Positions 10,797 through 21,779 of a stretch of 64,000 nt of DNA are shown in pieces. The translations under genes and the position numbers were made by a program. Where the stretch lies: assembly GCA_014529385.2 (NCBI GenBank), contig CM043943.1, positions 150,755,092-150,819,091 on the forward strand. Reading direction: 5' to 3'. The stretch's first letter is position 1, and every line of letters begins with the position of its first letter. Source of the DNA: Adiantum capillus-veneris (lineage: Eukaryota; Streptophyta; Polypodiopsida; Polypodiales; Pteridaceae). The notes under the pieces were generated by a model. It had not been told where the DNA came from. It did no database searches and saw only the letters and a program-made list of their open reading frames with translations.

Positions 10797-12963
10797 CATA
10801 CAAAATTATTACCAAGGCGATAGACTTGCCCCCTCCTGAGTTGGATCATCTCTCCTCATCAACACGGGTTCATTAAAGGGAGATCTATATATGACGATAT
10901 CTTGGCAACAATGGTAGGAATAGAGTATGCATCCTTCTCCAAGCTCGAGTGCATCTTGCTGCATCTGGACCTCGACAAAGCCTATGATAGAATAGAATGG
11001 TCCTATATAGAAGAAGTCATGGAAGCTCTAGGCTTTGGGCCTCGCCTTTGTCGCCTCATACGCACACTAGACGTTGGCAGCCAATTAGAGCTCCTGTTTA
11101 ATGACAGAATTGTGGGCTCTTTTGAGGTTAAATGGTCTATTAAGAAAGGATGTCCCCTGGCCCCCTTGCTTTTGGCCATCGGGTCGCATCCTCTCATTAC
11201 GATGCTTGAAGCCAGTGCTGCGAGGGGAGAGATTCAAGGTATGGCATAACCGAGCAACGACCAGCTACTGGCCCAAATGTTCGCAAATGATTCGCTCCTA
11301 TTCTTGAAGGCGTGCACTCAAGGTCAAGAGAGCTCTGGATATTGTGCAAACATTTGTCGTGGCCTCGGGATCCAAGTGCAATATAGAGAAGTCAAGACTA
11401 ATATCCCTATCGGAGAACGACTCTTTTGACCCTATAGTCTGGACAGGAGAGATTATCTCAAAAAGGAGTGTATTCAGACACCTCCTGGGAGCCCCCGTTG
11501 GGGTGGACGTAACCCACATGCAAATATTTCAATGGGTCCTTGAAAAAATAAGTTTGAAAATGAGAAGATGGGAGTTTGTTCTCCTCCCCTTCCAAAGCCA
11601 GATTAGAGTGATTAATGCTTTTATGATCCCGTATATTTCTTTCCTCAACCCCATGCTCAAGATGGCTAAGTGTAATTGGAAAGAATTCTTAAAACCAGTG
11701 AAAAGGTTTCTTTGGAAGAACAACACGAAAACCTCCCGGCCATGGCATTGGGCTAGATGGGAGGTCGTTGCTCGCCCGTTAGACCAAGGAGGGCTCGGCA
11801 TTCTTAACCCTGTATCCCATGATGAGGCCCTTGTGCCAAGTTTATGGTCTCATTGGCTAAACAGGACCAAGCATGGGCTATCATGACGAGAAATGCTTGA
11901 TGAAGTAAAACTGGGATCAAAAGGGGGAAAGTGGAAGGGAGTTGTGATGCACGACAAACTTCTCGCCTTAAAGTGGTCTTATCTTAGATTTGGTGGACTC
12001 TCAGGGGAGCTGATGAGGAAGTGCAAAAGTGCAGCTGGGGTTTTGGAATGGGGAGAAGCAACCAGATACTTTAAGAACTCCATTTTTCACTGGTCCCCTT
12101 GGCTCTCTAAAATATTGGGGCCGCCGCATAGCCCCTATTGGATAGAAATGGCCAGGAATGTGAATAATAAGGGGCTCGTTCGACTTGAGCAATTCTAGGA
12201 TGGAAACAGGAAGTGCTGGAAAATTGTTGACTCTTTAGCCACCCAATTTCAACTGAATGGCTTTGAGATCTTACTAGTCTATAGGATGATGAAAGAGCTT
12301 GATAAGGTGGTGATGCCAATTTGTGAATCCAACTTTGGAGATGGCCCGGGAATAGCCTCTTTTGGAAACCACATTCTAAAGGCATTTACCATGCATCAAT
12401 GCACGAGGCTAATTGGTGTAGCCCCCTCAACAAATTATGGAAGAGGCACTGGATGGAAAAATGGTGGGAGGGAGTCATGGAGAACATCTGGAAGCCAAGG
12501 TGGCCTCAGTATATAAAGATATTTTTGTGAAAAGTGATGTGGGGTGCTCTGTTTGATGGGCGTGAAGATACAAGAAAGAGGAATCGGGTCTGATCGTTGC
12601 TCCAGATGCAGAATAGCTAGTGAAGACCTAGCCCACCTTTTTATAGGATGCCAGGCAATCAGTGGCATGGCTGGAAAAATATGCAAGTGGATTCAAAGGA
12701 CAGGGAAAATTAAGTTCTTCAAGAATGATCTATTCTTTGGTAGTAACAGGTTGGGAAGTCCTGCTCTTCTTGTCTGCACTCAAATAATCGAGTACTACTT
12801 ATTTCACCATATTTGGCAAGCAAGGAACCGCCTTGTGTTCGAGGGGGATCTTGATGTGGCAAGCTTTGGTGAATTAATACAAGAGAGTAGAGTGATGATC
12901 CACATGATCGGAGGCAAACAAGCCTCAGAGGACTGGTCTAGAACAATACATGACATCTTGTAA
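10797..12963 (+). pseudogene. LINE reverse transcriptase core and C-terminus, broken
   Basis: RT motifs run in order through frames: 'HQHGFIKGRSIYDDILA', 'LHLDLDKAYDRIEWSY', 'KKGCPLAPLL', then 'FAND' at 11280-11291 where an active enzyme has F/YADD, so the second catalytic Asp is Asn. The post-RT region follows ('FRHLLGAPVGVD', 'RWEFVLLPFQSQIRVINAFMIPY', 'LWKNNTKTSRPWHWARW', 'PLDQGGLGILN'). Last comes a Cys/His segment, 'CSRCRIASEDLAHLFIGC', the zinc-binding-like domain found after many plant LINE RTs. Frameshifts near 10850 and 11250 and stops near 11884 and 12196 break it. The frame ends with TAA at 12961-12963. Confidence 0.88.
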
Positions 12964-13117
12964 TAAGTAAAGCCTAGGAGTAGGTGTGGTCTCTATGTCA
13001 AGCAGAAAACTTGTAATCCTTTGACCCTCAAGGCTCGGTCCGAGCTCGAGGTTGGTGTATATTTCTGATGTTCTTAATACTATCCACTCACAATTGTGAG
13101 TTTTGCAAAGAAAAAAA

Positions 13118-13136
13118 AAGATTTTCAACATGTTCA
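13118..13136. repeat. LINE target-site duplication, right copy
   Basis: Identical to 7902-7920; it follows the A-rich LINE tail directly. Confidence 0.9.
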
Positions 13137-13785
13137 ATATTAGGTTCGAAGTATAAAAGACATTGTTTCTATACTAGCGTAGCTTTGACATAGAGCACAA
13201 AATGTGATCAAAACTAAGCAGAAAATGAATTAATATTTTGCATAAAACCACTATGATTTACATGAACAAGTACACGTGCACTAAGCCAGCTTCTTTCCCA
13301 TCTCTTTAGATGGAATCTTTCAAGATTCCCCATACCCTTTGGCTTTACCTTAGAGAACCCACTAAAACTGAAGCACGAATAAAGCTCGAGACATCACGTT
13401 TCTCGAGATACCTCTCAACAAAGACAACCCACTACGTGAAGCTCCGTGCAGCTACTACGACATCATATCTATGAAAAAGGAGATCGCTACGCCTTTTTCT
13501 TCTACTAGCATGTGTGCTGCATCCCTTGGAAGATAGGTGTCCACCTCAGTCCACTCGAACGAAGTTCACTCTTTCTGCCTCCGCGTGGGCTTCATTTTCT
13601 TGCCACCTGCTCTTTTCCCACCACCTGTTAGACCCTCTTGTGTCCCCTCTGTTGCCGCCTCTACTACACCCTCCACCATGCCCCACGACATGTCTCGAGC
13701 CATGACCTTCGTGCTGCATCACGCAAGCAAGCATGGGGGAGAAATTTGTGTTGCCTCGAAGCTCCAACGTCGAGAGAGAGTGTGA

Positions 13786-13788
<3 letters not shown>

Positions 13789-13879
<91 letters not shown>
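13789..13879. repeat. (TA)n-(GA)n compound microsatellite
   Basis: About 30 bp of TA followed without break by about 60 bp of GA. Confidence 0.95.
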
Positions 13880-13880
<1 letters not shown>

Positions 13881-14069
13881 CACACCCTGGCTCTGCCTCT
13901 ACCTACTGCATCCATCTCCACCTACACCTGTACTGTGCTCAACCTCCGGCTCCGCCTCAAATGCCACTGCCCAACCTAGCATGCAAAGACGATGCCCTGC
14001 CTTGGCCCACCCTTCAGAAAATGGTTTCCCCTCTTTTGCAATGAAACCTGCCCTTGGACCCCGTGCATT

Positions 14070-14073
<4 letters not shown>

Positions 14074-14151
<78 letters not shown>
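14074..14151. repeat. (CT)n microsatellite
   Basis: About 78 bp of uninterrupted CT on the plus strand. Confidence 0.95.
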
Positions 14152-14155
<4 letters not shown>

Positions 14156-14461
14156 AAAGAGACATCTCTAATTGGCTTGTCACCATCACAGGCGGCATAA
14201 TTATTGGTTGTTGGCATTGATGCAGCATGCAAAAGATCGTTGTACTCAACTGCTCTCTATCACAAATGCTCCCCGACTACAATCTCAGAGCTGCCGCCGC
14301 CGCTTAACTAGAGCATGGATATTTTGTACACACATGAAGCCCTACACAATCAACATCTATGTGTGTACATGTGTAGAGAGAATAGTGACACAATAAGCAA
14401 TTGGAGTACTGCAGAGCATGCAAAAAATGGTGTTGCAGCAATCACCTCTCGCTATGTGTTC

Positions 14462-14464
<3 letters not shown>

Positions 14465-14552
<88 letters not shown>
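14465..14552. repeat. (CT)n at the 5' side of the second LINE
   Basis: 88 bp of pure CT. The LINE begins directly after it, at 'gttttctaacc'. Confidence 0.95.
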
Positions 14553-14555
<3 letters not shown>

Positions 14556-14772
14556 TTCTAACCTACTAGACAGCAGTTCACTCTTTTGACCATAACTTGC
14601 TCATTCGAACTCCGATTTAAGTGATCTATAGCCTCAATCGAAGAGCACGAATCCCTCTACGCATTGATGTAAAGACATAATTTTTCTATGTAATGGAAGG
14701 CTTTGCTGTAACAACATCTCAGAACTAAAAAAACTGTCAAAACTTTTCGTTTTTGTTGCCAACTTGAAGGCA

Positions 14773-15705
14773 ATGTCAGACAAAACTCGCAAGGGTGGAA
14801 AAGCCACACTCACCATGGAGAATGATGCAAAATCTCCAAGGAATTTGGATACTAATACAACCACATCGTCTACAACAACGGAAGCAACGATCATGGCTTA
14901 CGTGATCTCATTACAAGAAACCGTCAACAAGCAAGGTGAAGAGTTGCGCGCACTTGCAATGAAGAATGGCACTTTAAGAGTTCTCGTTGTGGAGAATGAG
15001 CACCTCAAGAAGGTTCTTGAAATGCAAAAAACACGCTTGATGCATCTTGAGAATGAAGTTCAAGAATGTAAACGCTCTCTGGTTGACATGAATGTATTGA
15101 AAGAGCGCTTGAGCAAAGTTGAGAGTGATCATGTATTGAAAGAGGAAACGATAGATACAATACAACATGATGCATGTGAGATGAGAAATGCATCCAAATC
15201 ATGGGTTGATATATATAAGGATAATGTGGTTTCTACATCTCCTATCACGCAAGCCGTTGTGCAAGCAAAGAATGTAGAGAATGTGGACACTCAAGAATTA
15301 CAAGAACGACAAAAACTCTCAAAGAACATCATCATTCGTGGAATCAAGGAGGAAAGCATGGAAACACCCCAATCTCTTGCGGTTGCTATTGAAGAGTTTT
15401 TCGCTACACACTTTGGCATGTCAGGAATCATGGCTTATGGTACACATCGAGTTGGAAAACAAGGAGTCCCTCGCTCGGGAGAAAGACCTATTGTATGTAC
15501 CATGGCTGATGAGGTAAAGAGAAAGATCATCCTTGACAATGGTTGGATCTACCTCAAAGGAATGGGCTATAATGTATATGAGGATCGCACTCTTATGCAA
15601 CAAAATGTACGTCGCAAAGCATATGAGGAAAGAAGCAAGAAGGTTAAGGTATCACCTCAAGAAGAAAAGCCACTTGAGGAGGATGCAAGTCCACCCAACA
15701 AATAG
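14773..15705 (+). CDS. LINE ORF1 protein, intact
   Basis: Open over 310 codons from the ATG at 14773; the frame is open a little further upstream but has no earlier ATG. Residues about 1-40 are Thr/Ser-rich and low in structure. Residues about 40-125 have heptad-like spacing ('LQETVNKQGEELRALAMKN', 'LKKVLEMQKTRLMHLENEV'), suggesting a coiled coil. From about 185 ('SKNIIIRGIKEES') to 290 it resembles the RRM plus C-terminal domain of L1-type ORF1 proteins, nucleic-acid chaperones that form trimers and coat the LINE RNA. A Lys/Glu-rich tail follows. The TAG at 15703-15705 is six bases before the ORF2 ATG. It has no stop or frameshift, unlike ORF2. The role is inferred from layout and motif resemblance. 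Confidence 0.75.
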   Translation: MSDKTRKGGKATLTMENDAKSPRNLDTNTTTSSTTTEATIMAYVISLQETVNKQGEELRALAMKNGTLRVLVVENEHLKKVLEMQKTRLMHLENEVQECKRSLVDMNVLKERLSKVESDHVLKEETIDTIQHDACEMRNASKSWVDIYKDNVVSTSPITQAVVQAKNVENVDTQELQERQKLSKNIIIRGIKEESMETPQSLAVAIEEFFATHFGMSGIMAYGTHRVGKQGVPRSGERPIVCTMADEVKRKIILDNGWIYLKGMGYNVYEDRTLMQQNVRRKAYEERSKKVKVSPQEEKPLEEDASPPNK

Positions 15706-15711
15706 GGACAC

Positions 15712-18700
15712 ATGATCTATGAGACCAACTCAAGCTTGCAAATAAGCTTTTGGAATTGTAATGGGTATCCATGGAATGCGGGGATTGGCATTGATGAGCT
15801 TACCAATGACTCCGATGTGATACTTCTTGTCGAAACATGGGAGTATGATGCGCAACGAATTCTTGGATTTGACAAATACGATGTGCATTCTTTGATGTGG
15901 GCCAAAAATGCAAAGCAACAAAGAGGCCAAGGAGGCGTAGCATGTATGACCAAAAAGGGTTTGAAAGATGTTTCCATTGTCAAAGAAGATAAGTATAAAC
16001 ATTACTTATGGTTGAAATCAGTCCACCAAATGGTCAAGTCATGTTTGTGGCTGGTTGCTACATTCCTCACTATGACTCCAACTTTTATGCTCGCTTGAAT
16101 ATGGATAGAGATCAGCCCTTTGTTGAACTAGAGGAAGACATTGCTCATTACAAGGATCAAGGTGAAGTCATTGTTTTTGGAGACATGAACGCTCGCACAA
16201 ATATGTTACAACATGACACACAACAAGTCGACATGCCGCATGTCTCAAGAAGAATGGATGACTCATACATGTATAATCGAAGTTCTAATGATGCAAAAGA
16301 ACTGGATCACTATGGAAAGTCACTTCTACATATGTGCAATAGTACCAGAATGCTCATTGCAAATGGTGTATCTCTATGGCAAGGCACCAATGACTTTACA
16401 TGTAGAAAGCACAATGGTCATAGCGTGATTGCCTATATGTTGTTCTCGGAAGCCACTCTAGAATGCATGCAAAGCTTTACACTTAGTGAATGGAATCCGG
16501 AATCAGATCATAGGATGTTATGTATTGACCTCAAGTGTAGTAAACGGCCCGAGCATGTAGCCTCCAATCATGATGTGAATAATTTGTACCTACGTCTAGA
16601 CTTCAAACGAGCACTTATATATGCTGATATGGTGGACCAAATGTTAAGCATGATAGAACATCAAGAGAACCCAACATTAGAATGCAAGTGTAAAGTTTTC
16701 AAAGAAGTAATTTGCTCTTGTGCGAAGGAATGCTTTTCGGTGAAAGACATGTCTTGCAAAAGGTCTAAGAAGGGTAGCACCAAGAAGAAATGGTTTGACA
16801 TGGAATGTAGTCAAGCCCGAAAACACTTGCTAATATTGGATGCAATCAAAGACAAAGTAGTTTACTTGGAATGTTCACACACATACAAAGAACTTGTTCA
16901 AAAGAAGAGGAGAAGGTGGAAAGTCAAAAAACAACTTCTTTTAGCACAAGAGAAAGCACATGCATGTGGCAAGTTTTGGCAAAATCTAAAAGGCAAGCGC
17001 GTTGAGAGCTTTGGTGACTTGACTCTTGAGGATATGTATATGCATTGTAGGAATCCCTATGAGCAACCCAATGCTGATAAGATGGAGTGTTGTAGCTCCC
17101 TTCCGTTTATGTCTCCCTTCTTTACCATTGAAGATGTATGCCGCGCGCTTGAGAAACTTGCTACTCGCAAGGTAGGTGACCTTCAAGGTGTCAAGGCTGA
17201 AATGATTAAATGGACAAGCAAGAAAACACGATATTGGATATGCGATATGTTTAACCTTGCACTTCAGTATGGCATGCCTCATGATTAGAGTGCAAATTGG
17301 ATCAAACCTTTGCACAAAGGAGGAGATGTAAACAATGTGAACAACTATCACACTATAATGGTTGGTTCTTTGATGACAAAGTTATTTGGATGTATCATGG
17401 AGATGAAGATAAGTGAATGGGCTGAAAAGAATGGCAAACGTGCGCTTGGCCAAGCAGGTTTTTGAAAGCATCATAGCACTATTGATTACCTTGTCACTCT
17501 TCGAATTCTTATGGAAGCGTCTCGATTGAAAGGAAAAAAGTATTGTTGCTTTGTGGATTTCAAGAAAGCTTTTGACATGGTACCGCGAGGAAATCTTTGG
17601 AGACGTATGCAAAGCCTTTAAGTGCCGAGAGAATTTATGCATGCAGTCTTTCGCATCTACCAAAAAGTGATATGTCGATTACGTATGGGAGATGGAATTT
17701 CCGAATTTTTTGCAAGCACCATTGGTGTCAAACAAGGATGCCCACTTTCCCCAACCCTCTTTGGGCTACTCATTGATGAATTGGAATGCATGGTTCTTGA
17801 TTTTATGCAGCAAGAAGACATAGAAGAGGTTAAGATCGGAAATGCAATGATCATGCTTTTGCTTTATGCCGATGATGTAGTGCTCTTGGCACATACCTTA
17901 GAAGATGCACAAAAGCTTATGAGTGTCTTGGAATGCTTTTGCCTACATAGCGGGCTGGTCGTGAATGGATCCAAAACCAAGGTTATGCTTGTAAAGACCC
18001 TCAATGACAAAAATCCATGCATTGTATACAACAATGAGCAACTTGAAGTGGTAGATCACTTCAAGTACCTTGGCCTTGAGGTTCCATCCAATCATAAATG
18101 GAAGGATTGTGCAATGCGTCGCTTGGAAGCCGGAAAGAGGGCTTATTATGCATTTGAGAACATGTGCAATGCTGGACAGATCAAGTGTTGGGCTCTCAAA
18201 AAGTACCTCTTTGACACATTGGTGACACCGGTGCTTCTTTATGGAGTGGAGGTGTGGGGTGGAAGTATCGGGAAGTCTACTTGGAAAGAGTTTGAGAATG
18301 TCCAAAAGCGTTTTCTCACCAACTTTCTCCAAGTCAAGACACAAACACCCTACATGCTCTTACTTCTTGAGTCCGGATCGCTTCCCATTGAGGTCTTGGG
18401 CATGCAAAGGGTTGTGGAGTACATGTGTAAGACACAACGTAGCCCTTTGCATCGACTTCCTAGAATCGCATATGAAGCAAGTCAAAAGGTTCAAAAGACA
18501 TGCAAGAGCAAAATACTAAGTTCGGGGTGGATGCTTGACATCAAGAAATGGTTTGGAAGATGGGATGCATGTCACTTGGTCAAAGATGCGTCGATAGACT
18601 CCCAAGTTAATGAGGCCTTCTTACAACGCCAATGTATCACGGCTTCGGAGAAATCCGGAGGTTCTCGCTTCAGCCATTACACCACACACGTTACCCCAAA

Positions 18701-19049
18701 CTACAAATCTCTCTTCTTCTCCGAACGAGGTAACCGAACCCATCCCTACATCCTTGAGCCGATCCCGTTGAGTGCTATCCGCACCATTGCCTCCATTCGT
18801 CTTAGCTCCCATTCTCTACGCTACGAGACAAGACGTTGGGGCACTGGCGAGGAGTGTCATCGACTTTGCAACTTATGCCCTCGTCAAGTGCGAGAGAGTG
18901 AGTACCACACACTACTTGAGCGCTCAGCTTTTGACCACATTAGGTCCTCTTTTCACCATATATTCAGCCATGAGCTCTCCCTACATACCTTCCTCTCCCA
19001 ACCACGATGTGGACTCTCTATTGCGACGCTCATTTCAGCCATTTTTTAG
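15712..19049 (+). pseudogene. LINE ORF2: endonuclease-reverse transcriptase, disabled
   Basis: This would nick target DNA and copy the element's RNA into it. Endonuclease motifs are all visible: 'FWNCNGYPW', 'LVETWEY', 'VFGDMNART' and 'ESDHRML'. RT shows 'CFVDFKKAFDMVPR', 'VKQGCPLSPTLFG' and catalytic 'LYADDVVLLA' at 17862-17888. A thumb region with 'TPVLLYGVEVWGG' follows, then a terminal 'LCNLCPRQVRESEYHTLLER', where the expected last Cys is Arg. Defects are a one-base frameshift near 16010 and stops TAG 17286, TGA 17463, TAA 17619 and TAG 19047. The first two stops fit C-to-T changes of Trp and Arg codons. From 16008 to 19049 the frame is otherwise continuous. The truncated copy near 40 kb keeps the final Cys and reads past the 19047 stop position. 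Confidence 0.88.
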
Positions 19050-19141
19050 CATCGAGAGTCACTTATGACCTCCACTCACACCACATGACATGTTCATTTG
19101 GTCCCATAGGTCATATTTGACCTCCGAGGACGATAATAGAA

Positions 19142-19144
<3 letters not shown>

Positions 19145-19235
<91 letters not shown>
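19145..19235. repeat. (CT)n at the 3' end of the second LINE
   Basis: About 91 bp of pure CT starting right after the LINE's last unique bases. It serves either as tail or as the restored target tract. Confidence 0.95.
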
Positions 19236-19237
<2 letters not shown>

Positions 19238-19439
19238 CGCGCAGACTCATGATATAGATTCTTATCTACATCAATCACTCAAACGATGCTGGCCAACATG
19301 GAGAATATTCATAATAGTATATTCATAAGCGACACTGCACAACGTGCATGGACGGAGAGCCACCAAGGTTCTGTTCTGAGAACCTCGGGGGGCGCACCCT
19401 TGCTGAGCTGCTCTACTCCTTCCTTGTTGATCGTGGCAT

Positions 19440-19444
19440 ACTTG
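19440..19444. repeat. 5-bp target duplication ACTTG, left
   Basis: ACTTG precedes the left LTR and recurs at 21780-21784 after the right LTR. Confidence 0.9.
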
Positions 19445-19636
19445 TGAAGGAGTACGAGCGGAAGTGCGACGCGAGAGAGAGTGCGAGAAGAAGAGCACGA
19501 CGATATGGTGAACTCGCTCTACTGTAATGTGTAGAGCATAGTGAGTTCTTATTAGGTTTTTACAAAAGAATATGTGTACATAACTGGCGGCCCGCCCACT
19601 TACCTGGGCGACCACATTAGGCTTTATACCCCAACA
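19445..19636 (-). repeat. Copia 3' LTR, 192 bp
   Basis: The minus strand runs from TGTTGGGGTATAAAG to ...ACTCCTTCA. The adjoining 'acctcccacttaaag' (minus AAGTGGGAGGT) is the polypurine tract. Confidence 0.92.
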
Positions 19637-19764
19637 ACCTCCCACTTAAAGTCCAATGTGGTACTTTAAGTGTGAGAGAAGCTACTATACAAGCTAATAT
19701 ACAAGAGATGTAGAGAAGTGATGTACTACCCTACACCTAACTGCTTGCGAAAATGCGCAAAGCT

Positions 19765-20826
19765 CTATGAGGGAAGTCCTTTTGTAAGTAGATCAGCAGG
19801 ATTTTCTGTGGTGTGAACTTTGACAAGCTGAAGTTGCTTATCCTCGAGCATTTCCCTGATGAAATGATACTTCACATCCACATGCTTTGTCTTTGAGTGA
19901 TAAACTGGATTGCGAGCCAATTGTATAGCACTTTGACTATCACAATATAACACAGGCATCTCTTCTTTGATTCCCAAATCTGTTACTAGTCGATTAAGCC
20001 AAATTTATTCTTTGCATGCCTCTGATGCTGCAACATATTCAGCCTCTGTAGTAGACTGAGTAACACAATCTTGTAATCTAGAACGCCATGATACTGCTCC
20101 ACCATCCAGTGTAAAGACATACCCTGACGTAGACCTTCGGTTGTCTAAGTCACCTGCATAATCTGAGTCTGTAAAACCCTTTACACTTAGCTCCTGACTC
20201 ACATAGCATATACGCATACTCTTTGTAGCTTTTAGGTATCTCAATATTCCTTTCACTGCCTCCCAATGTTTCTTGCCTGGGTTTGACATGTATTGACTTA
20301 CTACTCCCACCGCAAATGCAATGTCTGGGCGAGTAGCAATCACTGCATACATCAAACTACCCACTGCAGACGCATATGGAATCTTATCCATTTCAGCCTG
20401 TTCTTCCTCAGACACAGGACAATCTTGTTTCCTAAGTTTCACATATGGTGGCAATGGAACACTCAATGCCTTTCCCTTCTCCATATTGAAATGTTGCAAA
20501 ACCTTGTCAATATACTTTGTTTGAGATAACCAAATCAACTTCTTTGATCTGTCTCTCTCAATGCGCATACCAAGTATATGACTTGCCTCACCCATGTCTT
20601 TCATGTCAAACGATTTTGCCATCTTTGACTTCAAAGCTGAAATTTCTTCCAAGTGCTTGCCAGCAATCAACATGTCATCCACATACAAAATAAGGATCAG
20701 CCAACTGCCATCCTTAGCCTTCTTTGTATATAGACAGTGATCGAACTCACTACGTTTGTAGCCTTGAGAAAGCATAAACTTGTGGAATTTATGGTAAACG
20801 GCAGTAAAGCAAAGATGCAATCCCAA
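19765..20826 (-). pseudogene. Copia RT (C-terminal half) and RNase H, one stop
   Basis: The minus-strand frame starts near 20826 with a junction, then 'YHKFHKFMLSQGY'. It contains the intact catalytic 'LYVDDMLIAG' and the C-terminal RT segment 'VGSLMYAVIATRPDIAFAV'. RNase H follows ('FTDSDYAGDLDNRRSTSGY', 'STTEAEYVAASEA', 'HVDVKYHFIREM'). A single TAA (plus positions 20005-20007) interrupts at 'EACKE*IWLNRL'; the frame then continues to 'ADLLTKGLPS' and the stop at 19765. The upstream part of RT ('GLKQAPR' region) and everything before it are deleted. Confidence 0.9.
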
Positions 20827-21573
20827 CTGTCTAACTCACAGTCAATACATCCTAGCTGCCTATCTAAGGGTGCTCGAGGGATCGCTCCAAGACCTGTATC
20901 ACCGAAAGGATCTCAACATTCGAGAATCCCCCAGCTCAATAAAACCTCACTCGACCCTCAACAAAGGCTGCAGTAAATCTGACAGTACATAGACTTCCCA
21001 CAAAGTCATACATCCACAAATTTCCCACTGTATGCTGTAACCGTTGCGGCGGTTGTTTGCTACGTAACTCACAGCCAGCAAACCCTCAACAGACATACAT
21101 CATCTCTGACAATACATCCCATGTGGAAGTACCTGCAATGTGAGGATGAAATCTGGAATATCAAGCTGCAAACACAAGCTACCTGATGAACTAGTGGATG
21201 TCGCCTACAGTCTGTGTGTAGATGCGCCCGTGTCGTATGTGATACGCCTCCAAGAACTGTGAGCCGTCCTTCGATGTGTAGACAGCCACAAATCAACACT
21301 CTGGGAGTGTCGATATCCTCAGCACCTGCAGTCGTAGGCCGAAAACCCCAAATTTGCAGAGTCGGATCTGCACCCGTCGAGACCACGTAGTCGAAAATGG
21401 CCTGTGCAGACCTTTGTCGAAGCCGAACGGTGGCCGAGATGACCTCAGAATGAAATTCTGACAACACCAAGTCCTTCGGGCTTTCCCACGAGATTTGGGG
21501 CCGTGTCGAATTTCACTCCAATCTGAGTTGGTGACTCTAGCCTCCTGCAGTGCTGCCCCGAGCCTCGATCTGA
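20827..21573 (-). other. Copia 5' leader
   Basis: Sequence between the PBS and the deletion junction. It has a 133-codon minus-strand frame (21069-21470) that matches no gag feature I can see, so it is treated as an untranslated leader. Confidence 0.5.
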
Positions 21574-21585
21574 GCTCTGATACCA
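21574..21585 (-). other. tRNA-Met primer-binding site
   Basis: The minus strand reads TGGTATCAGAGC two bases inside the 5' LTR. Confidence 0.92.
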
Positions 21586-21587
21586 GT

Positions 21588-21779
21588 TGAAGGAGTACGA
21601 GCGGAAGTGCGACGCGAGAGAGAGTGCGAGAAGAAGAGCACGACGATATGGCGAACTCACTCTACTGTAATGTGTAGAGCATAGTGAGTTCTTATTAGGT
21701 TTTTACAAAAGAATATGTGTACATACCTGGCGGCCCGCCCACTTACCTGGGCGACCACATTGGGCTTTATACCCCAACA
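21588..21779 (-). repeat. Copia 5' LTR, 192 bp
   Basis: Same length as 19445-19636, with about four substitutions; flanked by ACTTG at 21780-21784. Confidence 0.92.

Larger units (their letters stand above)
7921..13117 (+). mobile_element. L1-like LINE, 5'-inverted, with a nested LTR element
   Basis: This non-LTR retrotransposon is bounded by a perfect 19-bp target duplication and ends in an A-rich tail ('gcaaagaaaaaaaaa'). The first about 825 bp carry endonuclease C-terminus and linker on the minus strand. The rest carries reverse transcriptase (RT) and the C-terminal region on the plus strand. In protein order the minus-strand piece belongs directly upstream of the plus-strand piece. A 5' inversion of this kind is the known outcome of twin priming in L1-type insertion. 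A later 1803-bp LTR element interrupts it at 8989-10791. Without that insert and its duplicated 5 bp, about 3.4 kb of LINE remains, so the 5' end is truncated. Frameshifts and stops make it non-coding. Confidence 0.88.
13137..14464. other. Microsatellite-rich noncoding stretch
   Basis: No gene is recognised. It contains (TA)n passing into (GA)n at 13789-13879 and (CT)n at 14074-14151. Open frames in this part arise from these repeats. Confidence 0.7.
14553..19144 (+). mobile_element. Near full-length LINE lying between (CT)n tracts
   Basis: A two-ORF non-LTR retrotransposon of about 4.6 kb. A 5' leader of 220 bp precedes ORF1 (RNA-binding type), and ORF2 (endonuclease, RT, Cys/His C-terminus) follows six bases after the ORF1 stop. 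It has no poly(A) tail: the 3' end at '...aatagaac' runs straight into (CT)n. Its 5' end also abuts (CT)n. A second, 5'-truncated copy at 39857-40268 ends at the same point and again lies in (CT)n. Only one frameshift and a few stop codons disable it, so it is fairly young. The clade is not certain; it differs clearly from the L1-like element at 7921. Confidence 0.88.
19445..21779 (-). mobile_element. Ty1/copia element, internally deleted, complete ends
   Basis: Two direct 192-bp LTRs, a primer-binding site and a perfect ACTTG target duplication define a 2.3-kb element on the minus strand. Its inside holds about 750 bp of leader fused to the second half of RT plus RNase H. Gag, protease, integrase and the first part of RT are missing. 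The LTRs differ at about four positions, so the insertion is recent. It would need proteins from a complete relative to move. Confidence 0.92.

Noticed and set aside
14071-14552. CRISPR-like array
   Set aside because: Only simple dinucleotide repeats; no spacers of constant length.
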